16,683 nt of DNA, from contig JAKBBS010000063.1 of assembly GCA_021808425.1 (NCBI GenBank), positions 1 to 16,683 of the forward strand, read 5' to 3'. Position numbers and translations under genes: made by a program. Position 1 is the first letter of the stretch. Every line of letters begins with the position of its first letter. The notes under the pieces are model-generated. The model was not told the origin of the DNA and searched no databases. It saw only the letters and a program-made list of their open reading frames with translations. Shown one piece after another: positions 8,352 to 16,683 of this stretch. The DNA is from Actinomycetes bacterium. GTDB lineage: Bacteria > Actinomycetota > Acidimicrobiia > Acidimicrobiales > Palsa-688.

Positions 8352-9681
8352 GTGCCAGCCTCCGTGGTAGGCGGTCGGGCGGGAACGGGCAGCGCCCCTC
8401 ACGGATATGCGCCAGGTATTCGTCACGGAAGCGTGACATTCCCGCGGCGATCGACGGCGGCATGGACGGCCCGAGGACACAGATCGTCGTCTGGGCAGGA
8501 GGCCAGGTCACTCCGGGGGAGATGTTGTCGCAAATGTCCATCAGAAGGTCCAGGTCGGCTTCGCGGCCCTGGCCCATCTCGATCCGTTCGAGGATTTTCT
8601 CCAACCATCCGCCGCCTTCACGACATGGCGTGCACTGCCCGCACGACTCCCGGTGGAAGAACCTGACGATCCTCCACGCAGCGCGGACCATGCACGCGGT
8701 GTGGTCCATCGGGATGACAGATCCCGATCCCGCCATGCTGCCGATCCCCGCGATCGCCTCGTTGGACAGTGACACGTCTAGGTGCTCGGGTCCGATCCAC
8801 GGCGACGAAACCCCACCGGGGATTATCGCCTTCAGCTCGTTGTCGTCTCGGATTCCTCCACCGAGCGCCGGGTCGAATATGAGATCCCGGAATGTCGCTT
8901 TCGCCCATTCCAGCTCGTAGTTGCCCGGCCGTTTCACGTGACCGGCCAGGGCGAGGAGTTTCGTTCCTTTTGACCGCCCGTCTCCAAGCGCGGCGAAGCT
9001 GTCGCCCCCGTTTTGGATCACCCACGGCAGGTTGGAGACTGTCTCCACGTTGTTGACGATGGTCGGCGCCCCGTAGAGGCCCATCACAGCCGGGAAGAAC
9101 GGCGGTTTGATCCGTGGGTAGCCCCGCTTTCCTTCGAGGCTCTCGAGAAGCGCAGTCTCCTCCCCGCAGATGTAGGCACCGGCGCCGGGGTGCACCACGA
9201 CGTCGACCGAGAAGCTGCTGGCGAATATGTTCGCCCCGACCGCACCGTAGTCGTACGCCTCGTTCAGGGCTGCCTCCAGCCGCTCGATCGCGAGGGGGAA
9301 CTCGCCTCTTACGAAGATGAACACCTGGGCGGCGCCTATGACGTAGGCGCAGATGACAGCGCCTTCGATCAGCTGGTGCGGATCGCCCTCGATCAGCGCG
9401 TGGTCCTTGAAGGTCGCCGGCTCGCTCTCGTCGCCGTTGATGGTCAGGTAGACGGGCTGGGACTGGCGCAGCATCCCCCATTTGCGTCCCGCCTCGAAAC
9501 CGGCGCCGCCTCGGCCAAGGATGTTGGCGGTGTTCACCTGGTCGTGGATCGCCTGGGGCGTCATCGTCAGAGCGCGCCGCAGACCCTGGTAGCCGCCGTT
9601 CGCGAGATACGAGCCGATCGTCCAAGACCGCTCGTTGTGCAGCCTGGGGGTGACGATCCGGGGGGCTTTCGTGTAGGTCAC
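8344..9681 (-). CDS. nuoF: NADH-quinone oxidoreductase subunit F (NuoF), FMN/NADH-binding
   Basis: Entry subunit of complex I (445 aa): binds NADH and FMN and passes electrons to cluster N3. The GTG at 9681 overlaps the nuoE stop by 4 nt (GTGA). FMN/NADH motifs are GRGGAGFEAGRKW (residues 56-68), NGDESEPATFKDHALIEG (82-99) and GAGAYICGEETALLESLEGK, followed by the conserved PTIVNNVET. The N3 ligands are Cys347, Cys350 and Cys353 in ESCGQCTPCREG, and Cys401 in TTICVLGP. The gap between the third and fourth Cys is 48 residues, whereas I recall 41 in E. coli and Thermus; the extra residues are around PGVTWPPAQTT. All ligands are present, so function should be retained. The C-terminus overlaps nuoG by 8 nt. 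Confidence 0.97.
   Translation of the reverse strand: MTYTKAPRIVTPRLHNERSWTIGSYLANGGYQGLRRALTMTPQAIHDQVNTANILGRGGAGFEAGRKWGMLRQSQPVYLTINGDESEPATFKDHALIEGDPHQLIEGAVICAYVIGAAQVFIFVRGEFPLAIERLEAALNEAYDYGAVGANIFASSFSVDVVVHPGAGAYICGEETALLESLEGKRGYPRIKPPFFPAVMGLYGAPTIVNNVETVSNLPWVIQNGGDSFAALGDGRSKGTKLLALAGHVKRPGNYELEWAKATFRDLIFDPALGGGIRDDNELKAIIPGGVSSPWIGPEHLDVSLSNEAIAGIGSMAGSGSVIPMDHTACMVRAAWRIVRFFHRESCGQCTPCREGGGWLEKILERIEMGQGREADLDLLMDICDNISPGVTWPPAQTTICVLGPSMPPSIAAGMSRFRDEYLAHIREGRCPFPPDRLPRRLARV
8359..8363 (-). promoter_or_regulatory. Ribosome binding site of nuoG
   Basis: GGAGG on the minus strand, seven nt upstream of the nuoG GTG at 8351, lying inside the end of nuoF. It decides the start: the reading frame is open for 43 further codons upstream, but those are out-of-frame nuoF sequence without a comparable site. 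Confidence 0.75.
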
Positions 9682-10430
9682 TTAGGGGACCCCAGGTGTG
9701 CAGCGTCGACTACGGCGGTGGCGGCGGTGCTGCGCCGCGTCGAGAGATCGATAGCGCTGCCGGGGGCGACATGGGCGGCTGCCATGTCGTCGCCGGATGC
9801 CGACCCGTTAGCCGCCGAACCACCGTCGCCCGCACCGTCCTCACCGGCTAACGCGGCCTCGTCACGACCCGGACCGCCCGGGGGAAGGGCTCTGAGTCCC
9901 TGACGGCGGCGCACCCGGCTGAGCGTCCCGTGCGGTGGGACCTCGCCGTCGAGGCGTCCCGCACGCAGATCCTCGACGAGCACGTCGAAGCCTTCAGGGT
10001 CGACGTCGCCGAAGAACCTCCAGTTTACGGTTAGGCATGGGGCGTTGCCGCACAGGGCCAGGCATTCGGCGTCTTCGAGAGTGAACATCCCGTCGGGGGT
10101 GGTCCCGCCCGGCGCCACCCCGAGAGCCTCTTCGGCGTGCTCGAGCAGCCTGTATGCGCCTTGGAGCATGCAAGCAATGTTCGTGCATACCGCGACTAGG
10201 TACTTGCCGACAGGCTCGAAGTGGAACATGTCGTAAAAGGAAGCCGTACCTTTGACCTCGACTGCTTCGAGGCCGACGATTTCCCCGACGTGCACCATCC
10301 CGTCCTCGCTAAGGTAGCCGTCCTGCTCTTGGAGTACGTGCAGTATCGGGATGAGAGCCGAGCGCTTCTCGGGGTAAAGGGCGATGAGCTCCTGCGCCCT
10401 GACGACGTTGTCGGGGGTCAGCCGCGCCAC
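9678..10430 (-). CDS. nuoE: NADH-quinone oxidoreductase subunit E (NuoE), long C-terminal tail
   Basis: Thioredoxin-like [2Fe-2S] subunit of the NADH module (24-kDa homologue), holding cluster N1a next to NuoF. I chose GTG at 10430 (250 aa) because AAAGGA lies six nt upstream. A TTG at 10466 would add 12 residues (262 aa) but has only a weak site. The N-terminal helical part includes ALIPILHVLQEQDGYLS. The ligands are Cys82 and Cys87 (CTNIAC), then Cys123 and Cys127 (ECLALCG). The conserved domain ends near residue 171. The last 79 or so residues are Gly/Ala/Ser/Asp-rich low-complexity sequence preceded by an RRR stretch, and I cannot assign them a role. The 49-nt nuoD-nuoE gap is the largest inside the operon; the stop overlaps nuoF. 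Confidence 0.95.
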   Translation of the reverse strand: MARLTPDNVVRAQELIALYPEKRSALIPILHVLQEQDGYLSEDGMVHVGEIVGLEAVEVKGTASFYDMFHFEPVGKYLVAVCTNIACMLQGAYRLLEHAEEALGVAPGGTTPDGMFTLEDAECLALCGNAPCLTVNWRFFGDVDPEGFDVLVEDLRAGRLDGEVPPHGTLSRVRRRQGLRALPPGGPGRDEAALAGEDGAGDGGSAANGSASGDDMAAAHVAPGSAIDLSTRRSTAATAVVDAAHLGSPK

Positions 10431-10436
10431 GCTAGG

Positions 10437-10442
10437 TCCTTT
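10437..10442 (-). promoter_or_regulatory. Ribosome binding site of nuoE
   Basis: AAAGGA on the minus strand, six nt upstream of the GTG at 10430. It favours that start over the TTG at 10466, whose upstream sequence (GGGTG then tccgg) is a poorer match. Confidence 0.6.
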
Positions 10443-10479
10443 CCTGGCCGAGTCCCCCTCAGGCAACCGGACACCCGCG

Positions 10480-11931
10480 TCATCTGTCGACGTCCCCGAG
10501 CACAGGGTCGATCGTCGAGACGATGGCGATCGTGTCAGCGATGAGCGACCCCCTCGCCATAGGCGCCATGGCTTGCAGGTTGGAGAAGCTCGGCGAGCGC
10601 ATGTGCATCCTGTAAGGCCGCGACGATCCGTCCGAGACGATGTAGCAGCCGCTCTCGCCTCGCGGGCTCTCGACAGGCACGTAGGCGTCGCCGGGCGGAA
10701 CCTTGAAGCCGTCGGTGTAGAGCTTGAAGTGGTGGATCAACGCTTCCATCGACTCGTCGATGCGGCTGCGCGGCGGGGGCGTGACCTTCTTGTCTTGGCT
10801 GCGGTAGTCGCCGCGCGGCATTTTTTCGGCAATTTGGCTGACAATATGGATTGACTCGCGTATCTCGTTGAACCGGATCGCGTAGCGGTCCCAGCAGTCG
10901 CCGCTCGTACCGACGATCACGTCGAAATCGACCTGGTCGTAAGCGAGGTAGGGGTTGTCTCGACGGAGGTCCCACGCAACGCCGGTCGAGCGAAGCAGCG
11001 GACCGGTGACGCCAAGGCTGATGGCTGTCTCGGCGTCAAGCGGGCCCACCCCAACAAGGCGGTTCTGCAGTATCGGCTGGCCTGTGAGCAGCTGATCGTA
11101 TTCGTCCATGCGGCGGGGTAGCGCCTCGCAGAGCGCTGCGACGTCGTCGCGCCAACCGTCGGGAAGGTCCGCAGCGACGCCGCCCGGGCGGAAGTAGTTG
11201 TGGTTCATCCGAAGGCCGGTGACTTTCTCGAAGAACGCCAGGACCATCTCGCGCTCGCGCCATCCGTAGACGAGCATGTTGAGCGCCCCGATGTCCGCCC
11301 CGTTCGTGGCGAGCCAGAGAAGATGCGAGCTGATCCGGTTGAGCTCGCACATGAGCATGCGTATCCAAGTCGCCCGGGGCGGTATCTCCAGCCCGAGAAG
11401 CTTCTCGACGCTCAGGCAGAAACCGAGCTCGTTGAAAAATGGCGACAGGTAGTCCATCCGGGTCACGTTCGTGCAACCCTGGTGGTACATAAGCTCCTCG
11501 GCGGTCTTCTCCATGCCGGTGTGCAGGTAGCCGATCACGGGCTTGGTCCGAAGGACGGTCTCGCCGTCGATCTCGACCATCACACGCAGCACCCCGTGCG
11601 TCGACGGGTGCGACGGTCCGAGGTTCAAGATCATGCTTTCGTCCTCGGGGACGTCCACGTCTATGTCCCCGCGGTCGAGGCTCACCCCCTCGGCGAGGGC
11701 GAGGAGTGATCCTGATTCGAGCCCGTACTCGGCGACGGTGGTTGCGGAGCGCGGCTCTAGCTCCTGGGTGCCCTCGTTGGTCTTGGCGGTGAGGATCTCC
11801 TCGATCGGCTCGCTTCCGACGGGGACCCGCCCTAGAAGACGGTCGACCAGGCTGAGTTTGCGGGGCGCCGAGGCGCCCGTGACGGCCGAGGTCGGAGGCT
11901 CTGCTTCGGTGGCGACACCGTGATCTGTCAT
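10480..11931 (-). CDS. nuoD: NADH-quinone oxidoreductase subunit D (NuoD), N-terminally extended
   Basis: The 49-kDa subunit, which forms the quinone-binding pocket with NuoB and descends from [NiFe] hydrogenase large subunits. It is 483 aa; the ATG at 11931 overlaps the nuoC stop by 4 nt (ATGA). The conserved part begins at LNLGPSHPSTHGVL. His112 matches the quinone-site His (His59 of bovine 49 kDa, His38 of Thermus Nqo4), and Tyr161 in TRMDYLSPFFNE matches the partner Tyr108/Tyr87; the 49-residue spacing is identical to bovine. Further signatures are ELNRISSHLLWLATNGAD and the C-terminal ARGSLIADTIAIVSTIDPVLGDVDR. Residues 1-98 form an extension not usual in short NuoD proteins of about 400-440 aa. 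No NuoC domain is fused; nuoC is separate. Confidence 0.97.
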   Translation of the reverse strand: MTDHGVATEAEPPTSAVTGASAPRKLSLVDRLLGRVPVGSEPIEEILTAKTNEGTQELEPRSATTVAEYGLESGSLLALAEGVSLDRGDIDVDVPEDESMILNLGPSHPSTHGVLRVMVEIDGETVLRTKPVIGYLHTGMEKTAEELMYHQGCTNVTRMDYLSPFFNELGFCLSVEKLLGLEIPPRATWIRMLMCELNRISSHLLWLATNGADIGALNMLVYGWREREMVLAFFEKVTGLRMNHNYFRPGGVAADLPDGWRDDVAALCEALPRRMDEYDQLLTGQPILQNRLVGVGPLDAETAISLGVTGPLLRSTGVAWDLRRDNPYLAYDQVDFDVIVGTSGDCWDRYAIRFNEIRESIHIVSQIAEKMPRGDYRSQDKKVTPPPRSRIDESMEALIHHFKLYTDGFKVPPGDAYVPVESPRGESGCYIVSDGSSRPYRMHMRSPSFSNLQAMAPMARGSLIADTIAIVSTIDPVLGDVDR

Positions 11932-12425
11932 CTTCGAGCCTCTTTGAACTGGACCTGTATCTCGCCGGTCGAGTAGTCCTTTCGCAGCGGGTGGCCTTCC
12001 CAGTCGTCGGGCATCAAGATGCGCGACATGTCGGGGTGCCCGTCAAAAGTTATCCCGTACAGGTCGTACGTCTCGCGCTCATGGGCCTCGGTGCCGGGCC
12101 ACACGTCGAACAGCGACGGTATCCTCGGGTCGGACTCGGGGACCTGGCATCTGACCCGGATCCGCTTGCGGGCCACCAGCGAGCAGAGCTCCACCACGAC
12201 CTCGAAGCGTTCGGGGTCGACGCCTTGCGGGAGACTCCTGCCTGGATGGGTCAGGTAGTCCACTCCGGTGACGCCCACCGGCATCGCGTAACCGTCGTGT
12301 CGCAGGTTACGACATAGCTCGAGGTAGGAGTCTCTTTCGCAGTGCACGACGAACGCCCCCAAGGTCTCGTCTAGGGGGCAACCGTGGAGCAGGCGGACAG
12401 CCGGCGTTTCTTGCTCTTCGACCAT
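11928..12425 (-). CDS. nuoC: NADH-quinone oxidoreductase subunit C (NuoC)
   Basis: The 30-kDa-type subunit of the connecting module, with no cofactor, which packs against NuoD. I took the ATG at 12425 (165 aa), forming a TGATG junction with the nuoB stop and with AAAGG close upstream. A TTG one codon earlier would add a single residue. The family signature near the C-terminus is clear: ERETYDLYGITFDGHPD followed by ILMPDDWEGHPLRKDY. The N-terminal half has the expected mixed alpha/beta pattern. It ends in EIQVQFKEARR and overlaps nuoD by 4 nt. Length is at the short end of stand-alone NuoC proteins. Confidence 0.96.
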   Translation of the reverse strand: MVEEQETPAVRLLHGCPLDETLGAFVVHCERDSYLELCRNLRHDGYAMPVGVTGVDYLTHPGRSLPQGVDPERFEVVVELCSLVARKRIRVRCQVPESDPRIPSLFDVWPGTEAHERETYDLYGITFDGHPDMSRILMPDDWEGHPLRKDYSTGEIQVQFKEARR

Positions 12426-12970
12426 CAAACCTTTACCCGCAGGCCGAGGCGGGGGTCGGCCTCGCTTAGATGTATGCCCGCTCCCGGCTCCGCCGATGAC
12501 CTTCGGGTGATCTCACCGGTCCGGATCTTCTCGTGCAGGGTCACGATGGAGTGGATGAGCGTCTCGGGTCCCGGAGGGCATCCCGGGGCGTACACGTCGA
12601 CGGGGACGATCTGATCGACCCCCTGGACGATGGCGTAGTTGTTGAACATTCCACCGGTGCTCGCGCACACGCCCATCGAGATGACCCATTTCGGTTCGAC
12701 CATCTGGTCGTAAACCTGGCGGAGCACGGGGGCCATCTTCTGGCTCACCCGTCCGGCGACGATCATGACGTCGGCCTGGCGTGGGGACGCCCGGAACACT
12801 TCCATGCCGAAGCGCGCTAGGTCGAAGTTCGCTGCGCCGCTGGCCATCATCTCGATGGCGCAGCACGCGAGGCCGAAGTTCGCGCCCCACGAGCTCGACG
12901 CCCGGGCCCATTTGACCATGCCTTCGAGTGTCCCCGTGAGGAAGTTGTGTTGAAGATTCTCCAGTCCCAT
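12425..12970 (-). CDS. nuoB: NADH-quinone oxidoreductase subunit B (NuoB), cluster N2
   Basis: PSST-type subunit that carries the terminal [4Fe-4S] cluster N2, which reduces the quinone; 181 aa. The ATG at 12970 has GAGGAG four nt upstream and lies 8 nt after the nuoA stop. The ligands are the tandem Cys36-Cys37 ([10 protein letters not shown]), Cys102 ([10 protein letters not shown]) and Cys131 ([10 protein letters not shown]). The 65- and 29-residue spacings equal those I recall for E. coli NuoB. The region [20 protein letters not shown] is the other family signature. The last 25 residues are polar and variable. The stop shares one base with the nuoC ATG. Confidence 0.98.
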   Translation of the reverse strand: MGLENLQHNFLTGTLEGMVKWARASSSWGANFGLACCAIEMMASGAANFDLARFGMEVFRASPRQADVMIVAGRVSQKMAPVLRQVYDQMVEPKWVISMGVCASTGGMFNNYAIVQGVDQIVPVDVYAPGCPPGPETLIHSIVTLHEKIRTGEITRRSSAEPGAGIHLSEADPRLGLRVKV

Positions 12971-12978
12971 CTGTCTCC

Positions 12979-13518
12979 TCAGACCGTCTGCGCCGGCTCG
13001 GGGGTACGCGCACCCGGACGCTCCGCCGACCCTGCGGCCGGGGAATCGACCGGACGCGGCTCCGCCCCTCCTGCGAGCTCCGCCGGGCGGCGCACCCTAC
13101 GCACGGAGGCGGTGGTGCTTCGGGCGAGCACCAGCGGCGCACGTCCCCCGCGCTTGGCCCCGGGTCCCCAGTCAAGCGCCCCGTTGGACACGAGGTACGC
13201 GAACGCCACGAAGACAACCGCGGCGAACGTCCCCATCTCCGCGAGGCCGAACGTCGAAAGCTGATGGTACATAACCGCCCACGGATAGAGGAATATCACC
13301 TCGATGTCGAAGATGATGAAGATCATGGCGACCATGTAGAAGCGCACCGAGAAGCGCGACGCTGCCCGAAAGCGCGGCACGATGCCGGACTCGTACGGTC
13401 CTGCTTTCGCCGCCGTAGGCCTCCTTCTCGGCCCCAGCACTCTCGACGCTGCAGCGGATCCTATGGAGAACAGGGCTACCAGGACGAGCAATAGCAATAT
13501 GGGAAGGTACTGCTCCAC
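12979..13518 (-). CDS. nuoA: NADH-quinone oxidoreductase subunit A (NuoA), first gene of the operon
   Basis: Three-helix membrane subunit (ND3 homologue) at the junction of the two arms. The GTG at 13518 gives [20 protein letters not shown], a correct first helix, and 179 aa. There is no Shine-Dalgarno sequence upstream, but a TAGCAT hexamer ends 7 nt before the GTG, suggesting a leaderless mRNA. The open frame further upstream runs into the divergent gene and is not credible. Family motifs are GPYESGIVP (residues 40-48) and [16 protein letters not shown] (67-82). The position of the mitochondrial ND3 regulatory Cys is Ser44, as I recall for E. coli. Residues 118-179 form a basic Arg/Pro/Ala-rich tail; typical NuoA proteins are about 120-150 aa. 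Confidence 0.95.
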   Translation of the reverse strand: MEQYLPILLLLVLVALFSIGSAAASRVLGPRRRPTAAKAGPYESGIVPRFRAASRFSVRFYMVAMIFIIFDIEVIFLYPWAVMYHQLSTFGLAEMGTFAAVVFVAFAYLVSNGALDWGPGAKRGGRAPLVLARSTTASVRRVRRPAELAGGAEPRPVDSPAAGSAERPGARTPEPAQTV

Positions 13519-13525
13519 GGATGGG

Positions 13526-13555
13526 ATGCTAGTGCCTGCGAGAACGAGCGCCCAA
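13526..13555 (-). promoter_or_regulatory. Putative leaderless promoter of the nuo operon
   Basis: On the minus strand, TAGCAT (13526-13531) fits the TAnnnT -10 pattern and is followed by exactly 7 nt before the nuoA GTG, placing the likely transcription start on the start codon itself. A TTGGGC (13550-13555) lies 18 nt further upstream as a weak -35 candidate sharing only the TTG. No ribosome binding site is visible. The call rests on spacing and motif only. Confidence 0.5.
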
Positions 13556-13569
13556 TCGGTGCCAGCGCC

Positions 13570-13607
13570 GCAGCGGCAGTAGACCCCCAGCCGAAGGCGG
13601 CCGCTGC
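13570..13607. repeat. 8-bp inverted repeat in the divergent promoter region
   Basis: GCAGCGGC at 13570-13577 and its exact reverse complement GCCGCTGC at 13600-13607, with 22 nt between. It lies upstream of both divergent promoters and could be an operator or a hairpin. In DNA this GC-rich a chance repeat of this size is quite possible, so function is only conjectured. Confidence 0.35.
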
Positions 13608-13636
13608 CACACACAGGCATATTCCGAGACGTCCGG

Positions 13637-13642
13637 TAGCCT
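13637..13642 (+). promoter_or_regulatory. Putative leaderless -10 element of the reductase gene
   Basis: TAGCCT fits TAnnnT and is followed by exactly 7 nt before the GTG at 13650, the same geometry as on the nuoA side. I see no convincing -35 hexamer 16-19 nt upstream. The GTG has no Shine-Dalgarno sequence at a usable distance, which agrees with leaderless translation. Confidence 0.4.
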
Positions 13643-13649
13643 CGTAGGG

Positions 13650-14933
13650 GTGAGTGATCCTCGGGAAATGTCGTCGCGAACCTGCGATGTCCTCGTCGTC
13701 GGAGGCGGCCCCTCGGGGGCCTCTTGCGCGTACTGGTTGGCCCGGGCCGGCCACGACGTAGTCCTCGTCGAGCGCAAGTCGTTTCCACGCGAGAAGACCT
13801 GCGGCGACGGGCTAACCCCGCGATCGGTCCGCCAGTTGGAGGACATGGGCCTCGCCGACGACCTTGCAACGTCCGGTCACCGCTATAGCGGCCTACGCTC
13901 CCACGGATTCGGGCGCACCCTCGAGCTCGCCTGGCCTTCCCATCCCGACCTGCCCGGCTACGGCTACGTGATCACCCGCAAAGACCTCGATGCGATGGTT
14001 GCCGACAGGGCTACGAAGGCGGGCGCCACGGTGTGGGACGGAACAGAGGCGGTGGGCGCCCTGTTCGAGCGGGGGATCCTGCGTGGCGCTCATGTCCACA
14101 GCAAGACCGGCGAACCTGGTAGGGCTGATGCCGAGATCCGGGCGCGCTACACCGTCGTCGCCGACGGCGCCAACTCCCGCTTCGGGCGTAGCCTTGGCAC
14201 TTCGCGTAACCGGACATTCCCGTTGGGAATGGCTATCCGTGGGTACTGGACATCCCCCCGCCACGACGAGCCTTGGATCGACAGCTGGCTCGACATCCGC
14301 GACAAGGCGGGAAACGTGCTGCCCGGCTACGGATGGATCTTCCCTGTCGGCGACGGACGAATCAACGTCGGAGTCGGGCTGCTGTCCACATTCAACCAGT
14401 GGAAAGCTGTCAACACGACGCACCTGCTGGCGAGCTTCGCCGAGTACGCCCCGGCGTCGTGGGAGATCCGGCCTGAGACGGCTTGCGGTCCGCCGACAGG
14501 CGGCAGACTGCCGATGGGGCTGTCGGTCGGACCACGCAGCGGGCCGACGTGGCTGATCACCGGCGACGCGGGAGGCACGATCAACCCGTTCAACGGGGAG
14601 GGGATCGCGTACGCGTACGAATCAGGCCGCTACGCAGCCGAAGCGGTGGGGGCAGCGCTCGAGTCCGGAGACGGTATGGCGCTTCGCGGCTACGAGCAAC
14701 GCCTCCACGAAGAGTTCGACCTGTACTACAGGGTCGCGAGAGCATTCGTCCATGTCATAGGACACCCTCAGATCATGAAGACTCTCGTGAGCACCGGGAT
14801 GCACAGCCGGAGCCTCATGGAGTGGGTGCTGCGCATCATGTCCAACATCCTGCGACCCGACGAGGTCGGCCCGGCCGAAGCCGCCTATAAGGCGCTCGCG
14901 ACGCTGGCCCGCCTGGTGCCCGACGCCGCTTGA
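13650..14933 (+). CDS. Geranylgeranyl reductase family FAD-dependent oxidoreductase
   Basis: Flavoprotein of the geranylgeranyl reductase family (427 aa), which saturates double bonds of isoprenoid chains. Characterised relatives include archaeal lipid and plant chlorophyll-side-chain reductases and the mycobacterial menaquinone reductase MenJ. FAD motifs are DVLVVGGGPSGASCAYWLA (GxGxxG at residues 18-23), Glu41 for the ribose, the family motif CGDGLTPR (51-58), and GDAGGTINPFNGEGIAYAYE (305-324). The GTG at 13650 is favoured by the -10-like box 7 nt upstream; an internal ATG at 13668 would remove six residues. It is transcribed divergently from nuoA, which suggests action on the menaquinone used by complex I. 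The substrate is inferred, not shown, and an unrelated isoprenoid substrate remains possible. Confidence 0.88.
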   Translation: MSDPREMSSRTCDVLVVGGGPSGASCAYWLARAGHDVVLVERKSFPREKTCGDGLTPRSVRQLEDMGLADDLATSGHRYSGLRSHGFGRTLELAWPSHPDLPGYGYVITRKDLDAMVADRATKAGATVWDGTEAVGALFERGILRGAHVHSKTGEPGRADAEIRARYTVVADGANSRFGRSLGTSRNRTFPLGMAIRGYWTSPRHDEPWIDSWLDIRDKAGNVLPGYGWIFPVGDGRINVGVGLLSTFNQWKAVNTTHLLASFAEYAPASWEIRPETACGPPTGGRLPMGLSVGPRSGPTWLITGDAGGTINPFNGEGIAYAYESGRYAAEAVGAALESGDGMALRGYEQRLHEEFDLYYRVARAFVHVIGHPQIMKTLVSTGMHSRSLMEWVLRIMSNILRPDEVGPAEAAYKALATLARLVPDAA

Positions 14934-14940
14934 ACCGCCG

Positions 14941-16683
<1,743 letters not shown>

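Noticed and set aside
13519..13649. Rex operator (TTGTGA-n-TCACAA) controlling nuo
   Set aside because: I looked for it because Rex can regulate respiratory genes in actinobacteria, but no such palindrome is present.
13519..13869. Upstream extension of the nuoA frame to 296 aa
   Set aside because: It would cross the promoter region and overlap the divergent reductase gene by more than 200 nt, and its composition is that of a shadow frame.

Overview
This 16.7 kb window comes from a high-GC bacterium (roughly 60-65 % by eye) with many GTG and TTG starts and tightly overlapping genes. It is most likely an actinobacterium, perhaps of the Acidimicrobiia. That assignment is an inference from gene order, start-codon use, the geranylgeranyl-reductase-family gene beside nuoA, and protein style. 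No rRNA or other marker is present to confirm it.

Region 1 (1-13518, minus strand) is a nearly complete respiratory complex I operon in the canonical order nuoA-B-C-D-E-F-G-H-I-J-K-L-M, read from right to left. nuoM runs off the left edge, and nuoN would be expected just beyond it. Thirteen subunits are visible: the NADH dehydrogenase module (NuoE, F, G), the connecting quinone-reducing module (NuoB, C, D, I) and the membrane proton-pumping arm (NuoA, H, J, K, L, M). The FMN and NADH motifs, the ligands of all the Fe-S clusters N1a, N1b, N2, N3, N4, N5, N6a and N6b plus the extra N7, the quinone-site His and Tyr of NuoD, and the key membrane Glu and Lys residues checked are all present. The enzyme therefore looks intact. 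Junctions are overlaps of 1-8 nt or gaps of 8-10 nt, except nuoD-nuoE with 49 nt, which indicates one translationally coupled transcript.

Region 2 (13519-13649) is a 131-bp divergent promoter region. On each side a TAnnnT -10-like hexamer ends exactly 7 nt before a GTG start that lacks a Shine-Dalgarno sequence, which suggests leaderless mRNAs in both directions. An 8-bp inverted repeat lies between them.

Region 3 (13650-14933, plus strand) is an FAD-dependent geranylgeranyl-reductase-family enzyme. It is probably a prenyl-chain reductase acting on menaquinone or another isoprenoid, so its likely product would be the electron acceptor of the neighbouring complex I.

Region 4 (14941-16683, minus strand) is part of a tetrapyrrole biosynthesis operon, hemB (5' end outside the window) followed by hemL with an 8-nt overlap. 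It converges on the reductase gene with only 7 nt between the stop codons.

There is no non-coding stretch above 300 bases, and I see no RNA gene, mobile element, CRISPR array or pseudogene. The window is essentially conserved housekeeping energy metabolism. The points worth a second look are the paired leaderless promoters, the complex I-reductase linkage, long low-complexity tails on several Nuo subunits, and an unusual ligand spacing in NuoF. I did not find evidence for a new biological system.
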